A DNA stretch of 64,000 bases, from contig CAXULQ010000012.1 in NCBI GenBank assembly GCA_964251965.1, forward strand, positions 1 to 64,000, in the 5' to 3' direction. The notes below the pieces were generated by a model. It was not told where the DNA came from. It did not search any database and saw only the letters and a program-made list of their open reading frames with translations. The position numbers were made by a program, and so were the translations under genes. Positions 41,726 through 50,807 of this stretch are shown here, one piece after another. Positions within the stretch are counted from its first letter, which is position 1, and every line of letters begins with the position of its first letter. Source of the DNA: Mucilaginibacter_A sp964251965. Its GTDB lineage: Bacteria; Bacteroidota; Bacteroidia; Sphingobacteriales; Sphingobacteriaceae.

Positions 41726-42646
41726 CTAATTGAACGAATGCCTAAATTCTAACGGCGAAACATTGGTTTTACTTTTAAATAATTTGTTAAAAGATTGCGG
41801 ATATTCAAATCCAAGTTGGTATGCAATTTCGCTTACCGATAAAGATGTTGTTGCGATAAGTGCTTTGGCTTTTTCAATCAATGCATAATGTATATGCTGC
41901 TGTGTGCTTTGTCCGGTAAGTATGCGCAGCATATCACTTAAATAATTGGGCGAAATATGTAGTTTGTCCGATATATATTGCACCGTTGGAAGTCCCAATT
42001 TTTGAACTTTATCGCTATTGAAATAATCCAGTAACAGTGTTTCTAAATTGGAAAGCAGATCGTTACTTGCATTTTTACGGGTGATGAATTGTCGGTTGTA
42101 AAAACGGTTGCAATAGTTCAGCAACAATTCAATATGGGATATAATTACATCCTGACTATAAGTATCGATAACCGAACGATATTCCTGTTTAATGTTTTGC
42201 ATGATAGCAGTAACCATTGCTTCTTCTTTTTCGGAAAGGTGCAATGCTTCGTTTACCGCATAAGAAAAATAGCCGTAATTTTTGATGGTTTTGGATAAAG
42301 GATAGTTTTGAATAAAATCCGGATGGACTACCAACCATATTCCTAAAACGGCCATGTCATCTGTAATTTCTGTTGAAACGATTTGTCCGGGCGAAAAAAA
42401 GGTCATCACACCTTCATCGAAATCATAATAATTTTGCCCGTATTTTAATTTTCCTTTGAAATCCTTTTTGATGCAAACCGAATAAAAGTTGTAGAGTACG
42501 CTTTTAAGGTTTTCCTCCGAATAACATTTTACTTCGTTAAGGTTGATTACGCTGACTAAAGGATGGCCAGGTTTTGGCAGTTCCAACAAACGGTGCAACT
42601 CAGAAATTGAATTAATGATATATGGATTATGGATTTCTTTCTTCAT
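41726..42646 (-). CDS. AraC-family transcriptional regulator
   Basis: 306 aa. The N-terminal cupin-like sensor domain (about residues 20-170) has HPLVSVINLNEV and FFSPGQIVSTEITDD. The C-terminal double helix-turn-helix (about 210-306) includes QYISDKLHISPNYLSDMLRILTGQSTQQHIHYALIEKA and SVSEIAYQLGFEYPQSFNKLFKSKTNVSPLEFR, the diagnostic AraC/XylS segment. It lies downstream of the aldo/keto reductase gene across a hairpin and may control it. The inducer is unknown. Confidence 0.93.
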   Translation of the reverse strand: MKKEIHNPYIINSISELHRLLELPKPGHPLVSVINLNEVKCYSEENLKSVLYNFYSVCIKKDFKGKLKYGQNYYDFDEGVMTFFSPGQIVSTEITDDMAVLGIWLVVHPDFIQNYPLSKTIKNYGYFSYAVNEALHLSEKEEAMVTAIMQNIKQEYRSVIDTYSQDVIISHIELLLNYCNRFYNRQFITRKNASNDLLSNLETLLLDYFNSDKVQKLGLPTVQYISDKLHISPNYLSDMLRILTGQSTQQHIHYALIEKAKALIATTSLSVSEIAYQLGFEYPQSFNKLFKSKTNVSPLEFRHSFN

Positions 42647-42668
42647 TTGGACAGTTTATTTAAAACGA

Positions 42669-42697
42669 GAAAAGCTATGCAATCAACATAGCTTTTC
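42669..42697. terminator. Hairpin between aldo/keto reductase and AraC genes
   Basis: Perfect 11-bp stem GAAAAGCTATG/CATAGCTTTTC with a seven-base loop, followed on the minus strand by a short T run. It would reduce read-through from the reductase gene into the regulator gene. Confidence 0.7.
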
Positions 42698-42715
42698 CCG
42701 TTATGTGTTTAGTTT

Positions 42716-43726
42716 TTACAAGCCAACCATAGACATTCCTTGTGCATCATAACGATCACCGGTTGATAAACCTAACGGAACAATTGCTTCTAATTGGGCA
42801 AGTTCTTCAGCACTTAAAACCACTTCTGTTGCTGCAATGTTTTCTTCAATATACTTTCTTCGTTTGGTGCCCGGAATAGGTACAAATCCTTTAGAAATGA
42901 TCCAGGCAATACCCAATTGAACGGCTGTAATATTTTTTGCTTCTGCCAGTTCTTTGATCGCATTAACCAGTTCGATGTTCTTGTAAAATTGTTCTCCCTG
43001 AAAGCGCGGGATACTTCTTCTGAAATCATTTTCAGGGAAATCATCTGGGCTTTTAATATCGCCGGAAATAAAACCTCTGCCCACGGGAGAATAGGCAACA
43101 AAACCGATCCCAAGTTCTTGGATTGTGTTTAAAATGCCTTCTTCTTCCACACTTCGTTCAAACAACGAATATTCGGTTTGCACTGCGGTTAAAGGATGTA
43201 TTTGATGTGCTTTTTTTATAGTTTCCGATGAAACTTCCGATAGCCCGATATAACTAATCTTTCCTTCTTTTATCAGTTCTGCCATTGCCTCAACCGTTTC
43301 TTCAATCGGTGTGTTCGGATCTAAACGGTGCAAATAATAAAGGTCGATAAAATCCGTGCCGAGGTTTTTAAGCGAACGTTCCACTGCTTTTTTTACATAC
43401 TCTTTTTTACCGTTTATTTGCCAGGTCAATTGTTCGTTATCATCTATTTCATACCCAAACTTGGTGGCGATGATATATTTTTCCCTGTTTCCTTTGATCG
43501 CTTTGGCAATCAACCTTTCGTTTTCCAGTGGCCCATACAAATCTGCGGTATCTAAAAAGTTGCCGCCTAATTCTAACGAACGATGGATTGTTGCTATAGC
43601 TTCGGCTTCGTCGGATTTTCCGTAAATGTCCATGCCTGCAATCTTGGTCATGCCCATACAGCCCAGCCCTACAGCCGGAACCACAAGGCCTTGGTTTCCT
43701 AATTTTACTTTCTTAATACTGTCCAT
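42716..43726 (-). CDS. Aldo/keto reductase
   Basis: 336 aa with the (beta/alpha)8 AKR fold. The catalytic set is FLDTADLYGPLENE (Asp, Tyr), IIATKFGYE (Lys) and YYLHRLDPNTPIEETV (His). The NADPH-binding end has PIPGTKRRKYIEENIAA. It resembles the AKR11/13 type that reduces aldehydes and ketones. The substrate is unknown. A TAnnTTTG box lies 33 bases upstream. The adjacent AraC-type regulator suggests inducible expression. Confidence 0.93.
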   Translation of the reverse strand: MDSIKKVKLGNQGLVVPAVGLGCMGMTKIAGMDIYGKSDEAEAIATIHRSLELGGNFLDTADLYGPLENERLIAKAIKGNREKYIIATKFGYEIDDNEQLTWQINGKKEYVKKAVERSLKNLGTDFIDLYYLHRLDPNTPIEETVEAMAELIKEGKISYIGLSEVSSETIKKAHQIHPLTAVQTEYSLFERSVEEEGILNTIQELGIGFVAYSPVGRGFISGDIKSPDDFPENDFRRSIPRFQGEQFYKNIELVNAIKELAEAKNITAVQLGIAWIISKGFVPIPGTKRRKYIEENIAATEVVLSAEELAQLEAIVPLGLSTGDRYDAQGMSMVGL

Positions 43727-43758
43727 AAATTTTAATGTTGATTTTGAATTAACACAAC

Positions 43759-43766
43759 AAACCTAT
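43759..43766 (-). promoter_or_regulatory. Putative -7 box of aldo/keto reductase gene
   Basis: Minus-strand TAGGTTTG, fitting TAnnTTTG, 33 bases before the ATG. Confidence 0.5.
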
Positions 43767-43824
43767 GTAAGCTAATTTCCTTAAAAGTAGTTGAATCTCT
43801 TATTGTTGTATCCAAAACGGGGAA

Positions 43825-43841
43825 ATACTTCTTTTATCAGC
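43825..43841 (-). repeat. Dispersed motif, subtype A
   Basis: ATACTTCTTTTATCAGC in the 308-bp gap 43727-44034. Apart from this and the -7 box at 43759, nothing else is recognisable there. Confidence 0.8.
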
Positions 43842-44034
43842 TCAAATTTTGTTTCCTATACTATTAATATTTTCTCGAAGCAAACACTATTTTCTACATT
43901 TTTATATTGCCCAAAGTTGGTTGTAATCTTGTAAAACCATTCACAGCATTTCTATTAAAATTATGGTGAAATTAGATCAGCAGAAAATCCAAACTAAGAA
44001 AAGGAAAAGTTCAATTTTCACATCGTTACAGTCT

Positions 44035-45978
44035 TTAATAACTCAATCCAAAACCAAACTTGTACAACGGGTTTTTAGAATCGTGCGGTACATCTTCTTT
44101 TTGATTTCTCACGGCCTCCATGGATGAGGGCAATTCAAAAGGTAGTTTTCCACCTGGTTTTGCTTTCCCAAAAATGACGTCTAAAACGGCTTCATCGCTC
44201 GCTCCAAAATCGGCCAATAACCCTTTTGCTTTGGCATTGATTTCGGGGATTACTGCTGGCCGGTCCAAGTTTAAAACCACAATGGTTGGAACCGAATTTA
44301 GCAATTGCATAATGCTGTCTTTTTTAGCTCCTTTAAAATCCAAATCGCCATGATGAAAAGCTTTAGCCATCGGAATATCAGTTTGTACCGGGTACCACGG
44401 CGTTTTCAAACGGATAATCGCGATGTTCGCCTCTTTTGGATTGGTAACTACTGTACCATATTTCGCAGCTACTTCATCTTTAATGTTTTGTACATAGATT
44501 TTTAACTTCCCAGTTTGAAGCGGTAGATTTTTATTTTCATTTTTCAACAAAATCATAGCCCTGCGTTGTGCATCTGCACCGGCTTTCATAAATTCGGGCT
44601 TACCTACAATTTTCGGTGCTTTTGCTGCATCTACATAAGGGTTATCAAACAAACCCAATTCAAACTTTTGTCTTAATAACCTTTTAACGGATTGGTCAAT
44701 TCTTGCTTCGCTGATCTTTTTCTCCTTCACTAATTTTACAATTACTTCAGGGATATTTTCTCCGCCAAACTGGTCAACCCCGGCATCAATAATCCGTTGT
44801 ACCCGTTCTGGGATTGATAATTTTTCTACGCCCCAGGCACGCGCTGGCCAGGTAACAGGCCCCATATGTGTATCGGTAACCAAGCCCCAATCGGTACAAA
44901 CCACGCCGTCGAAATGGTATTTATTGCGCAGCAAACCGGTGATGATGGCTTTGTTATAAGAAAAACCAACATGCTCGTGCCCGGCATCCATCGGTACACC
45001 GTAATACGGCATAATCGCAGCGGTATGTGCTTTAAAAGCGGCTTCGAACGGAATTAAATGGTAGTTGAAGTTGTTGCCGGGATAAACCTGCCCCTTTTGA
45101 AAAGGAAAATGCGGATCTAAACCCTGGTTCTGCGGACCGCCGCCGGGAAAATGTTTGGTCATGCAGGCCACGCTGTTGCTGTCTAACTTTTCTCCCTGAA
45201 AACCTTCAATATAAGCAGCAACCATTTTGGCGGTGAGGTTGGCATCTTCCCCAAAAGTACCGGCAATACGCGGCCAGCGCGGCTCTGTTGCCAAATCGAT
45301 TTGCGGATGCAACGATTCACGGATTCCTACTGCCAAATATTCCTGCCGGGCAATATCTGCGAACTTTTTGGTCAGATCGGCATCGCCAATGGCTGCCAAG
45401 CCTAAAGGTTCTGGCCATTGCGAAAAACCACCAGCCGACATGGCAAAAATGGTTTCGTTAAAAGCATGGCGCGGATCGGAAGCAATGGTAACCGGGATGC
45501 CTAAACGCGTGCTTTCTGCAACTTGCTGAATGGAATTATAACCGGTAGCCATTGCCGAAATGCTTGGTGTGGACCAATAATTAAAGTGGTTCATCTTTTG
45601 AACCGTAATCAGTTCTTTGGAAGAAGGCAACCGCGCAGCCGGGCCTTTTGCATTGGCTTTTTTATCAATGCTGCCATCGTCGTTAATCACCGTTCCGTTG
45701 ATGAACATCATACCTGCTTTTTCTTCGATGTTCATTTGTTTCAGCAGGTTATTAATTCTCGCTTCAACTGGCTGTCTGCTATCTTCATACAGATCCAGCT
45801 TACCGTTTTTATTCAGGTCGCGAAAGGTGTAATTGTTAACCGTAATTAAGACTTTTGATTCCTTTTTTAGCGTTGTATTAGTGTTGTTTTGAGAAGTGCT
45901 TTTGCAGGAAAAGAAACCGATAGTTAAGAGGAATAGGAACCCAAGTGTTGGGATCAATCGTTTTACCAGGAATTGCAT
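44035..45978 (-). CDS. Glycoside hydrolase family 3 lipoprotein
   Basis: About 647 aa. The signal peptide ends in a lipobox (TIGFFSCKS), so it is probably membrane-anchored. An EF-hand-like loop DLNKNGKLDLYEDS at about residues 55-68 could bind calcium. The GH3 barrel has IPVTIASDPRHAFNET, CMTKHFPGGGP (Lys-His-Phe-Pro motif) and FDGVVCTDWGLV with the nucleophile Asp. The C-terminal alpha/beta sandwich ends KLPFELPSSMEAV. Family activities include beta-glucosidase, beta-xylosidase and beta-N-acetylglucosaminidase, and this one cannot be assigned. It stands alone. Confidence 0.92.
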   Translation of the reverse strand: MQFLVKRLIPTLGFLFLLTIGFFSCKSTSQNNTNTTLKKESKVLITVNNYTFRDLNKNGKLDLYEDSRQPVEARINNLLKQMNIEEKAGMMFINGTVINDDGSIDKKANAKGPAARLPSSKELITVQKMNHFNYWSTPSISAMATGYNSIQQVAESTRLGIPVTIASDPRHAFNETIFAMSAGGFSQWPEPLGLAAIGDADLTKKFADIARQEYLAVGIRESLHPQIDLATEPRWPRIAGTFGEDANLTAKMVAAYIEGFQGEKLDSNSVACMTKHFPGGGPQNQGLDPHFPFQKGQVYPGNNFNYHLIPFEAAFKAHTAAIMPYYGVPMDAGHEHVGFSYNKAIITGLLRNKYHFDGVVCTDWGLVTDTHMGPVTWPARAWGVEKLSIPERVQRIIDAGVDQFGGENIPEVIVKLVKEKKISEARIDQSVKRLLRQKFELGLFDNPYVDAAKAPKIVGKPEFMKAGADAQRRAMILLKNENKNLPLQTGKLKIYVQNIKDEVAAKYGTVVTNPKEANIAIIRLKTPWYPVQTDIPMAKAFHHGDLDFKGAKKDSIMQLLNSVPTIVVLNLDRPAVIPEINAKAKGLLADFGASDEAVLDVIFGKAKPGGKLPFELPSSMEAVRNQKEDVPHDSKNPLYKFGFGLSY

Positions 45979-46051
45979 CATGATTAGGTTATTTCCCGAA
46001 ATCTAAATAAAATTCTGCACTAAAAAGAAAAATTACTTTAGAGTTTTTATG

Positions 46052-46073
46052 ATGCTTCTTTTATCAGGTAAAA
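46052..46073 (-). repeat. Dispersed motif, subtype A with right half
   Basis: ATGCTTCTTTTATCAGGTAAAA, about 70 bases upstream of the GH3 gene. One of two same-orientation copies in this gap. Confidence 0.85.
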
Positions 46074-46194
46074 GTTTGTATTGATATTTGATTAAAAAAA
46101 TCCAAGTTTAACTTTTAGTTCAATACGTAGAAAATTGGCTTATCTTAATTAAAGATTATGATGATTGATTCCAAGTTTGGAATTCAAGTTTATC

Positions 46195-46216
46195 ATACTT
46201 CTTTTATAGTATAAAA
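46195..46216 (-). repeat. Dispersed motif, subtype A with right half
   Basis: ATACTTCTTTTATAGTATAAAA, 14 bases downstream of the kbl stop and in the same orientation as the copy at 46052. Confidence 0.85.
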
Positions 46217-46230
46217 CATCATAACAAGTA

Positions 46231-47421
46231 TCAGTTGATCACCCCTAATTCTTTGCCCACTTTTGTAAAGGCGGCAATCGCTTTGTCCAAGTGTGTGGTA
46301 TCATGTGCTGCCGAAATTTGTACGCGGATACGTGCTTTTCCCTGTGGAACAACAGGATAATAAAAACCGATCACATAAATCCCTTCTTCCAGCATTTGGC
46401 TTGCAAAATCCTGCGAAAGTTTGGCATCGTAAAGCATTACGGGAACGATAGGATGAACGCCCGGCTTAATGTCAAATCCGGCGGCTGTCATTTTCTCGCG
46501 AAAGTATTTGGTATTGTTTTCCAGCTTGTCCCTCAGTTCGGTGGTTTGGCTTAGCATGTCCAAAACTTTAATCGAAGCACCGGTAATGGCCGGGGCAAGT
46601 GTATTGGAGAAAAGATAAGGCCGTGAACGCTGGCGCAGCAAATCGATAATCTCTTTGTGCCCGGAAGTAAATCCGCCGGAAGCGCCGCCCAAAGCTTTGC
46701 CCAAAGTGCCGGTGATGATATCAATTCGGCCCATTACATGATGATGTTCGTGTGTGCCGCGGCCGGTTTTGCCCATAAAGCCGGAGCAATGGCTTTCGTC
46801 AATCATCACCAAAGCCTGGTATTGATCGGCCAGGTCGCAAATTTTATCCAATTGTGCAATGGTTCCATCCATCGAAAACGCGCCGTCGGTAACAATAATG
46901 CGATGCCTTAAATCCTGTGTAGCTTTTAGTTTTTCTTCCAGATCGGCCATGTCGTCGTGCTTGTAACGATAGCGCTGTGCTTTGCACAAACGAACGCCAT
47001 CAATTATGGAAGCATGGTTCAGCTCGTCAGAAATAATGGCATCCTGCTCGTTAAACAGCGGTTCGAACACGCCTCCGTTGGCATCAAAAGCGGCGGCATA
47101 TAAAATCGTGTCTTCCGTGCCTAAAAATTCCGACAACTTTTTTTCGAGTTCTTTGTGGATGTCCTGCGTACCGCAAATAAAACGGACTGACGACAGGCCG
47201 AAACCATGCGCATCAACCGCTTGTTTTGCAGCTTCCATCACAATTGGGTTGGAGGACAAGCCGAGGTAATTATTTGCACAAAAGTTGATCACTTCCTTGC
47301 CACCTTGCACTGTAATTTCCGCGCCTTGTGGCGAAGTGATCACCCTTTCCCTTTTATATAAACCTGCTTTTTCGATTTCGGCAAGTTCTGTTTCTAATAC
47401 CTTTTTTAATGTTTGATACAT
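46231..47421 (-). CDS. kbl: Glycine C-acetyltransferase (2-amino-3-ketobutyrate CoA ligase)
   Basis: 396-aa PLP enzyme that cleaves 2-amino-3-oxobutyrate with CoA to glycine and acetyl-CoA. The family core is visible: NFCANNYLGLSSNP, FGLSSVRFICGTQDIHKELE, DGAFSMDGTIAQLDKI, MIDESHCSGFMGKTGRGTHEH and the PLP lysine in GTLGKALGGASGGFTSG. The next upstream gene is an SDR-type threonine dehydrogenase on the same strand, so the pair forms the two-step threonine-to-glycine pathway. The promoter has a -33/-7 pair whose spacer is a dispersed motif copy. Confidence 0.95.
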   Translation of the reverse strand: MYQTLKKVLETELAEIEKAGLYKRERVITSPQGAEITVQGGKEVINFCANNYLGLSSNPIVMEAAKQAVDAHGFGLSSVRFICGTQDIHKELEKKLSEFLGTEDTILYAAAFDANGGVFEPLFNEQDAIISDELNHASIIDGVRLCKAQRYRYKHDDMADLEEKLKATQDLRHRIIVTDGAFSMDGTIAQLDKICDLADQYQALVMIDESHCSGFMGKTGRGTHEHHHVMGRIDIITGTLGKALGGASGGFTSGHKEIIDLLRQRSRPYLFSNTLAPAITGASIKVLDMLSQTTELRDKLENNTKYFREKMTAAGFDIKPGVHPIVPVMLYDAKLSQDFASQMLEEGIYVIGFYYPVVPQGKARIRVQISAAHDTTHLDKAIAAFTKVGKELGVIN

Positions 47422-47467
47422 GGTTGTTTGGTTAAGAATATTCGTATTGATTGCTTCTGGAAATTGA

Positions 47468-47497
47468 CAAATTTAGATGCTTCTTTTATCGACCAAA
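47468..47497 (-). promoter_or_regulatory. kbl promoter with dispersed motif as spacer
   Basis: On the minus strand TTTG (47497-47494) and TAAATTTG (47475-47468) are separated by 18 bases, matching the Bacteroidota consensus. The 18-base spacer consists almost entirely of a subtype A motif core (GATAAAAGAAGCAT). Confidence 0.6.
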
Positions 47498-47498
47498 A
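47477..47498 (-). repeat. Dispersed motif subtype A in kbl promoter
   Basis: ATGCTTCTTTTATCGACCAAAA. It forms an inverted pair with the copy at 47549-47561. Confidence 0.85.
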
Positions 47499-47548
47499 AA
47501 TTGACAATCTTTTTTTAAAGCTAATAGCCAAGTGCCAATTTTACAGAG

Positions 47549-47561
47549 CTAAAAGAAGCAT
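47549..47561 (+). repeat. Dispersed motif subtype A at stop codon
   Basis: CTAAAAGAAGCAT directly adjoining the stop of the threonine dehydrogenase gene (47563-47565). Confidence 0.8.
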
Positions 47562-47562
47562 T

Positions 47563-48519
47563 TTAGTTTTTATCAGGAACAAGTTGTTTGGATAGATGCG
47601 AAATCATATCGGATGTGATTTGAGATAAGTCGAACTTTGGTTTCCAGTTCCAATCTTTTTGTGCCGAAGTATCATCGATAGATTCAGGCCAGGAATCAGC
47701 AATCGCCTGACGGAAATCCGGAACGAAATCACATCGGAACTCAGGAAAAAAAGCTTTTATCTTTTGAAACAATTCGGCAGAAGTGAAGCTAATCCCAGCC
47801 AAATTATAGGAAGTTCTGATGCTGATTTGCTCTGCCGGTGCTTCCATCAGTTCTATCGTAGCCCGCAAAGCATCTTCCATATAAATCATTGGCAAACGGG
47901 TGTTGGCTTGTAAGTAACAAGTATAGTTCTCGCCGGCAATTGCCTTGTGATACATCTCCACCGCATAATCTGTAGTACCGCCGCCAGGCATAGATTGATA
48001 GCCGATGACACCGGGATAGCGCAAGGAACGTACATCAACCTGATAGCGGGCATGATAATATTGGCACCAGTTTTCGGTTGCAACTTTGCTGATACCATAA
48101 ACGGTAGTTGGATCTAAATAAGTTTGTTGCGGCGTAGATTGATGAGGCGCACTTTCACCAAAAACAGCAATAGAACTTGGGACAAATACTTTTTTTAAAC
48201 TGCAAATTCTTGCTGCTTCCAATACGTTAAGCAGCGTTTGCATGTTGAGGCTCCAGGCTTGTAAAGGGTTGGCTTCGCCTTTTGCCGATAAAACAGCGGC
48301 GAGATGGTAAATTTGTGTGATGTGATGTTTTTTGATTAAATCCTGTAAGTCGTTGGGTTTCGTAGCGTCCAATCTTTCAAAAACAGATGTTGCTTGCGGT
48401 GCAGAATGTAAATCAGAAGCAACAACCTGACCTGCTCCGTAAATCTCCTGTAATTTGGGTAGCAGCGCAGTACCAATTTGACCGTTAGCGCCAATGATCA
48501 ATATTTTATCTTTATTCAT
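47563..48519 (-). CDS. SDR-type L-threonine 3-dehydrogenase
   Basis: 318 aa from the ATG of MNKDKILIIGANGQIGTALLPKL, a Rossmann dinucleotide site (GANGQIG). The upstream in-frame start at 48558 adds MFLSSPKFFLLIF and is less likely. YGISKVATENW supplies the catalytic Tyr-x3-Lys, and FVPSSIAVFGE the Ser. It resembles UDP-galactose epimerase-like SDR proteins, within which L-threonine dehydrogenases are known, for example in Flavobacterium. Adjacency to kbl makes threonine oxidation to 2-amino-3-oxobutyrate the best call. Confidence 0.87.
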   Translation of the reverse strand: MNKDKILIIGANGQIGTALLPKLQEIYGAGQVVASDLHSAPQATSVFERLDATKPNDLQDLIKKHHITQIYHLAAVLSAKGEANPLQAWSLNMQTLLNVLEAARICSLKKVFVPSSIAVFGESAPHQSTPQQTYLDPTTVYGISKVATENWCQYYHARYQVDVRSLRYPGVIGYQSMPGGGTTDYAVEMYHKAIAGENYTCYLQANTRLPMIYMEDALRATIELMEAPAEQISIRTSYNLAGISFTSAELFQKIKAFFPEFRCDFVPDFRQAIADSWPESIDDTSAQKDWNWKPKFDLSQITSDMISHLSKQLVPDKN

Positions 48520-48603
48520 AAATATCAGAAGGAAAAACTTCGGCGAAGATAGAAACAAGCAACCGGATTACGTTTGTTGATTGATTTTCTGCCGTTGCTT
48601 AAA

Positions 48604-48625
48604 ATGCTTCTTTTACGGTATAAAA
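48604..48625 (-). repeat. Dispersed motif, subtype A with right half
   Basis: ATGCTTCTTTTACGGTATAAAA, about 85 bases upstream of the threonine dehydrogenase start. Confidence 0.85.
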
Positions 48626-48726
48626 ATAGGAGAGTTGTTTTTGGGGCAATGATAATCGTTGCCAGTTGGCGTTAGAAATTAAACCCTGAATAACCCTGTT
48701 ACAAATTAAACAAAATGATACTAAAT

Positions 48727-50199
48727 CTATTTTTTCCAACCATTTTTAAACTGCCAATGTACGCCAACCAAACCGCCAACATTTTTAGTGAAATCGCCAG
48801 CATCTAACGCAAACCCTGCCGAAATTTTAAAACTTTTAGAAAAGCTGTAATACAATTCCTGCAAAGTATAGAATTGGCCTAAATTAGGTCCGCTATACGC
48901 ATACATACCATTGGTATAAGTAACCAGGGTTTTACCAGCTAACTTATTACTAAACTGAAGCGATAAACCGATATGTCCGCCAATGATTTCATTGTAAACA
49001 ATATTTGAATTGCCTGGGATATTGTTACTGCTCCAGTCAAAAGGTTTAATACCTCTTTGCTGAAAGTAAGGATAATCCTGCGCCCTATACCTATTGATAA
49101 ACAATGGTGTACCAACTATTTGGTTATCGTATTCCCAGCCTGTTCGATAATAGCCGTTATTATAATAGGCTTGGCGGTTATCGGCAGGGGCGTAATCCTC
49201 GGCCTGCTTTGTGTAAATAAATTCAAGCAATAATTTTTTTAGTACCGATTTCTCACTTTTCGGCACAATGCTGATTCCAGAAAGATTATCAACATTTCTG
49301 ATATCTACGCCCCAGGTTCCGTCAAAAGGCGTTTGGTGATAGAAATGGAAAAACTGTTTTTCCGTTTCTAAATCAAACCCAAATTCCAGTACGCCGCGCT
49401 GGTCTCCGGCATGGTAAGCCGCATATTTTGCCGTATTTGGGTCGAAACCAGAACCATCATCGGCGTTGGTTGTGGAAAAGAACACGTTCAAAAACCCTTT
49501 AAAAGACCGGTCTAACTGGATGCCATCTCTTTTACCGCCCCACTCTACATAATGCTGCAAACCGGCAAAAAATTTAAACTTTCTTTTTCCGGCGCGCAGG
49601 TACAAGGTTTTTTCGTGATAATAGGAATCCAAGTAGCGGTCCCTGCCAAACCAGCCGTGGCTCAACTGCCCTTTTATTTGTAACCAGCCGTTGGTAAAAG
49701 GAACATTTACATAATCGGTCAGTGCAATACTTATTTTGGGGATAGGCAACGCATTACCGCTAACGCCTAATGAGCCGCTGGACAATTCTTTATCAGATTC
49801 TCCCGGAATATCCTTGAAACGGCCGTACCGGATTTCCAAATGTTTATAACCGGCTTTTACATAACCTTCCTGAAAAATAATATCTTGAAAGTGATTGTTA
49901 TTGATAACGTTAGCACCATATTTTACATAAAACATCGGCTGTTCAATACCAGTTGGATTGGACTTGCTGATATACTTTTTACCAAAAACATGCGTGTTGC
50001 TAAAACCAGCGTAAGTGGAAGCATCGTATTGCTGATCGGTAATTGCGCCCCAACAGTTAGAAATCAGCCATAAAGGCTGATAACCTTCTTTTGCAACTGT
50101 GCCGATGGAACCTACATTTACCTGTAAAGAATCCAGATACTGGCAAAAGCTACTATGCGCTATTAAAAAAAAGATACAAGAAAGTACAAGTCTTTTCAT
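48727..50199 (-). CDS. Wzi-like capsule assembly/outer-membrane barrel protein
   Basis: About 490 aa from MKRLVLSCIFFLIAHSSFCQ, a signal peptide. The sequence has the alternating beta pattern of an outer-membrane barrel with the Wzi/DUF family landmarks YVKYGANVINNNHFQDIIFQEGYVKAGYKHLEIRYGRFK and FFAGLQHYVEWGG, and ends with an aromatic strand (VGVHWQFKNGWKK). Wzi proteins help anchor capsular polysaccharide, but no capsule genes are adjacent, so the role is inferred from family. The start at 50235 is an extension without a signal. Confidence 0.83.
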   Translation of the reverse strand: MKRLVLSCIFFLIAHSSFCQYLDSLQVNVGSIGTVAKEGYQPLWLISNCWGAITDQQYDASTYAGFSNTHVFGKKYISKSNPTGIEQPMFYVKYGANVINNNHFQDIIFQEGYVKAGYKHLEIRYGRFKDIPGESDKELSSGSLGVSGNALPIPKISIALTDYVNVPFTNGWLQIKGQLSHGWFGRDRYLDSYYHEKTLYLRAGKRKFKFFAGLQHYVEWGGKRDGIQLDRSFKGFLNVFFSTTNADDGSGFDPNTAKYAAYHAGDQRGVLEFGFDLETEKQFFHFYHQTPFDGTWGVDIRNVDNLSGISIVPKSEKSVLKKLLLEFIYTKQAEDYAPADNRQAYYNNGYYRTGWEYDNQIVGTPLFINRYRAQDYPYFQQRGIKPFDWSSNNIPGNSNIVYNEIIGGHIGLSLQFSNKLAGKTLVTYTNGMYAYSGPNLGQFYTLQELYYSFSKSFKISAGFALDAGDFTKNVGGLVGVHWQFKNGWKK

Positions 50200-50279
50200 A
50201 CCGGTCAAGATACTTCTTTTCTTTAAAAAAGTCAATTTGGTTGTAACTTTATTGTTGAAGTTAATTGGGTTTAATGGTG

Positions 50280-50301
50280 ATGCTTCTTTTATTAGGTAAA
50301 A
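50280..50301 (-). repeat. Dispersed motif, subtype A with right half
   Basis: ATGCTTCTTTTATTAGGTAAAA upstream of the Wzi-like gene. A diverged copy (ATACTTCTTTTCTTTAAAA) lies at 50210-50228. Confidence 0.85.
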
Positions 50302-50462
50302 GTTAGGGTTGGGAGATTTTTAAAGATGGATTTTAAAAACTTGACTTGATACAAGCCATTGTGTATTGGTAACACAGGAAAGAGTTGTAATTAGTCTTTA
50401 ATCCAGTCTATCAAAAAGCTTTAGTTTGTAAGTTAGTATTAATATTTCCAATCTAATCACCA

Positions 50463-50807
50463 TTACCTAAAATTCTCAACAATCCTTTCCCGGTCTTCAT
50501 TTTCCTTATCGTTCTTATGATAAAGTTCAATAAAAGTTATTCTTTCTTCCTGCTGAAAGTAAGCGTAAACCAGTATTAAACCAGAAATTACGCCGCGGCC
50601 TTTTAAAGCTTTACAGGCTATCTTTTTTACTTTGATGATGCAAGTTTGTAAACCTAAGTTGTCAATTCGAAAACTGAAAGGCGGCCTTTCATCCGGGTAA
50701 AGTTCCAATACTGTTTTTACCACCTTTAAATCATCAGGCAAAGTCCTATATTTTTTTAGAAGTGTTTTTAAGTCTTTTTGAAATTCTGCCAGTTCGTCAA
50801 AAGTCAT
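50463..50807 (-). CDS. RelE-like toxin of a Panacea-type pair
   Basis: 114 aa. The C-terminal half ISGLILVYAYFQQEERITFIELYHKND has the strand-turn-strand shape of RelE/ParE toxins, and the N-terminus (FDELAEFQKDLKTLLKKYRTLPDDL) is helical. I do not recognise an exact family. Its start overlaps the stop of the upstream XRE-Panacea antitoxin gene by four bases, so the order is antitoxin then toxin. A ribosome-directed RNase role is inferred from the fold. Confidence 0.72.
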   Translation of the reverse strand: MTFDELAEFQKDLKTLLKKYRTLPDDLKVVKTVLELYPDERPPFSFRIDNLGLQTCIIKVKKIACKALKGRGVISGLILVYAYFQQEERITFIELYHKNDKENEDRERIVENFR

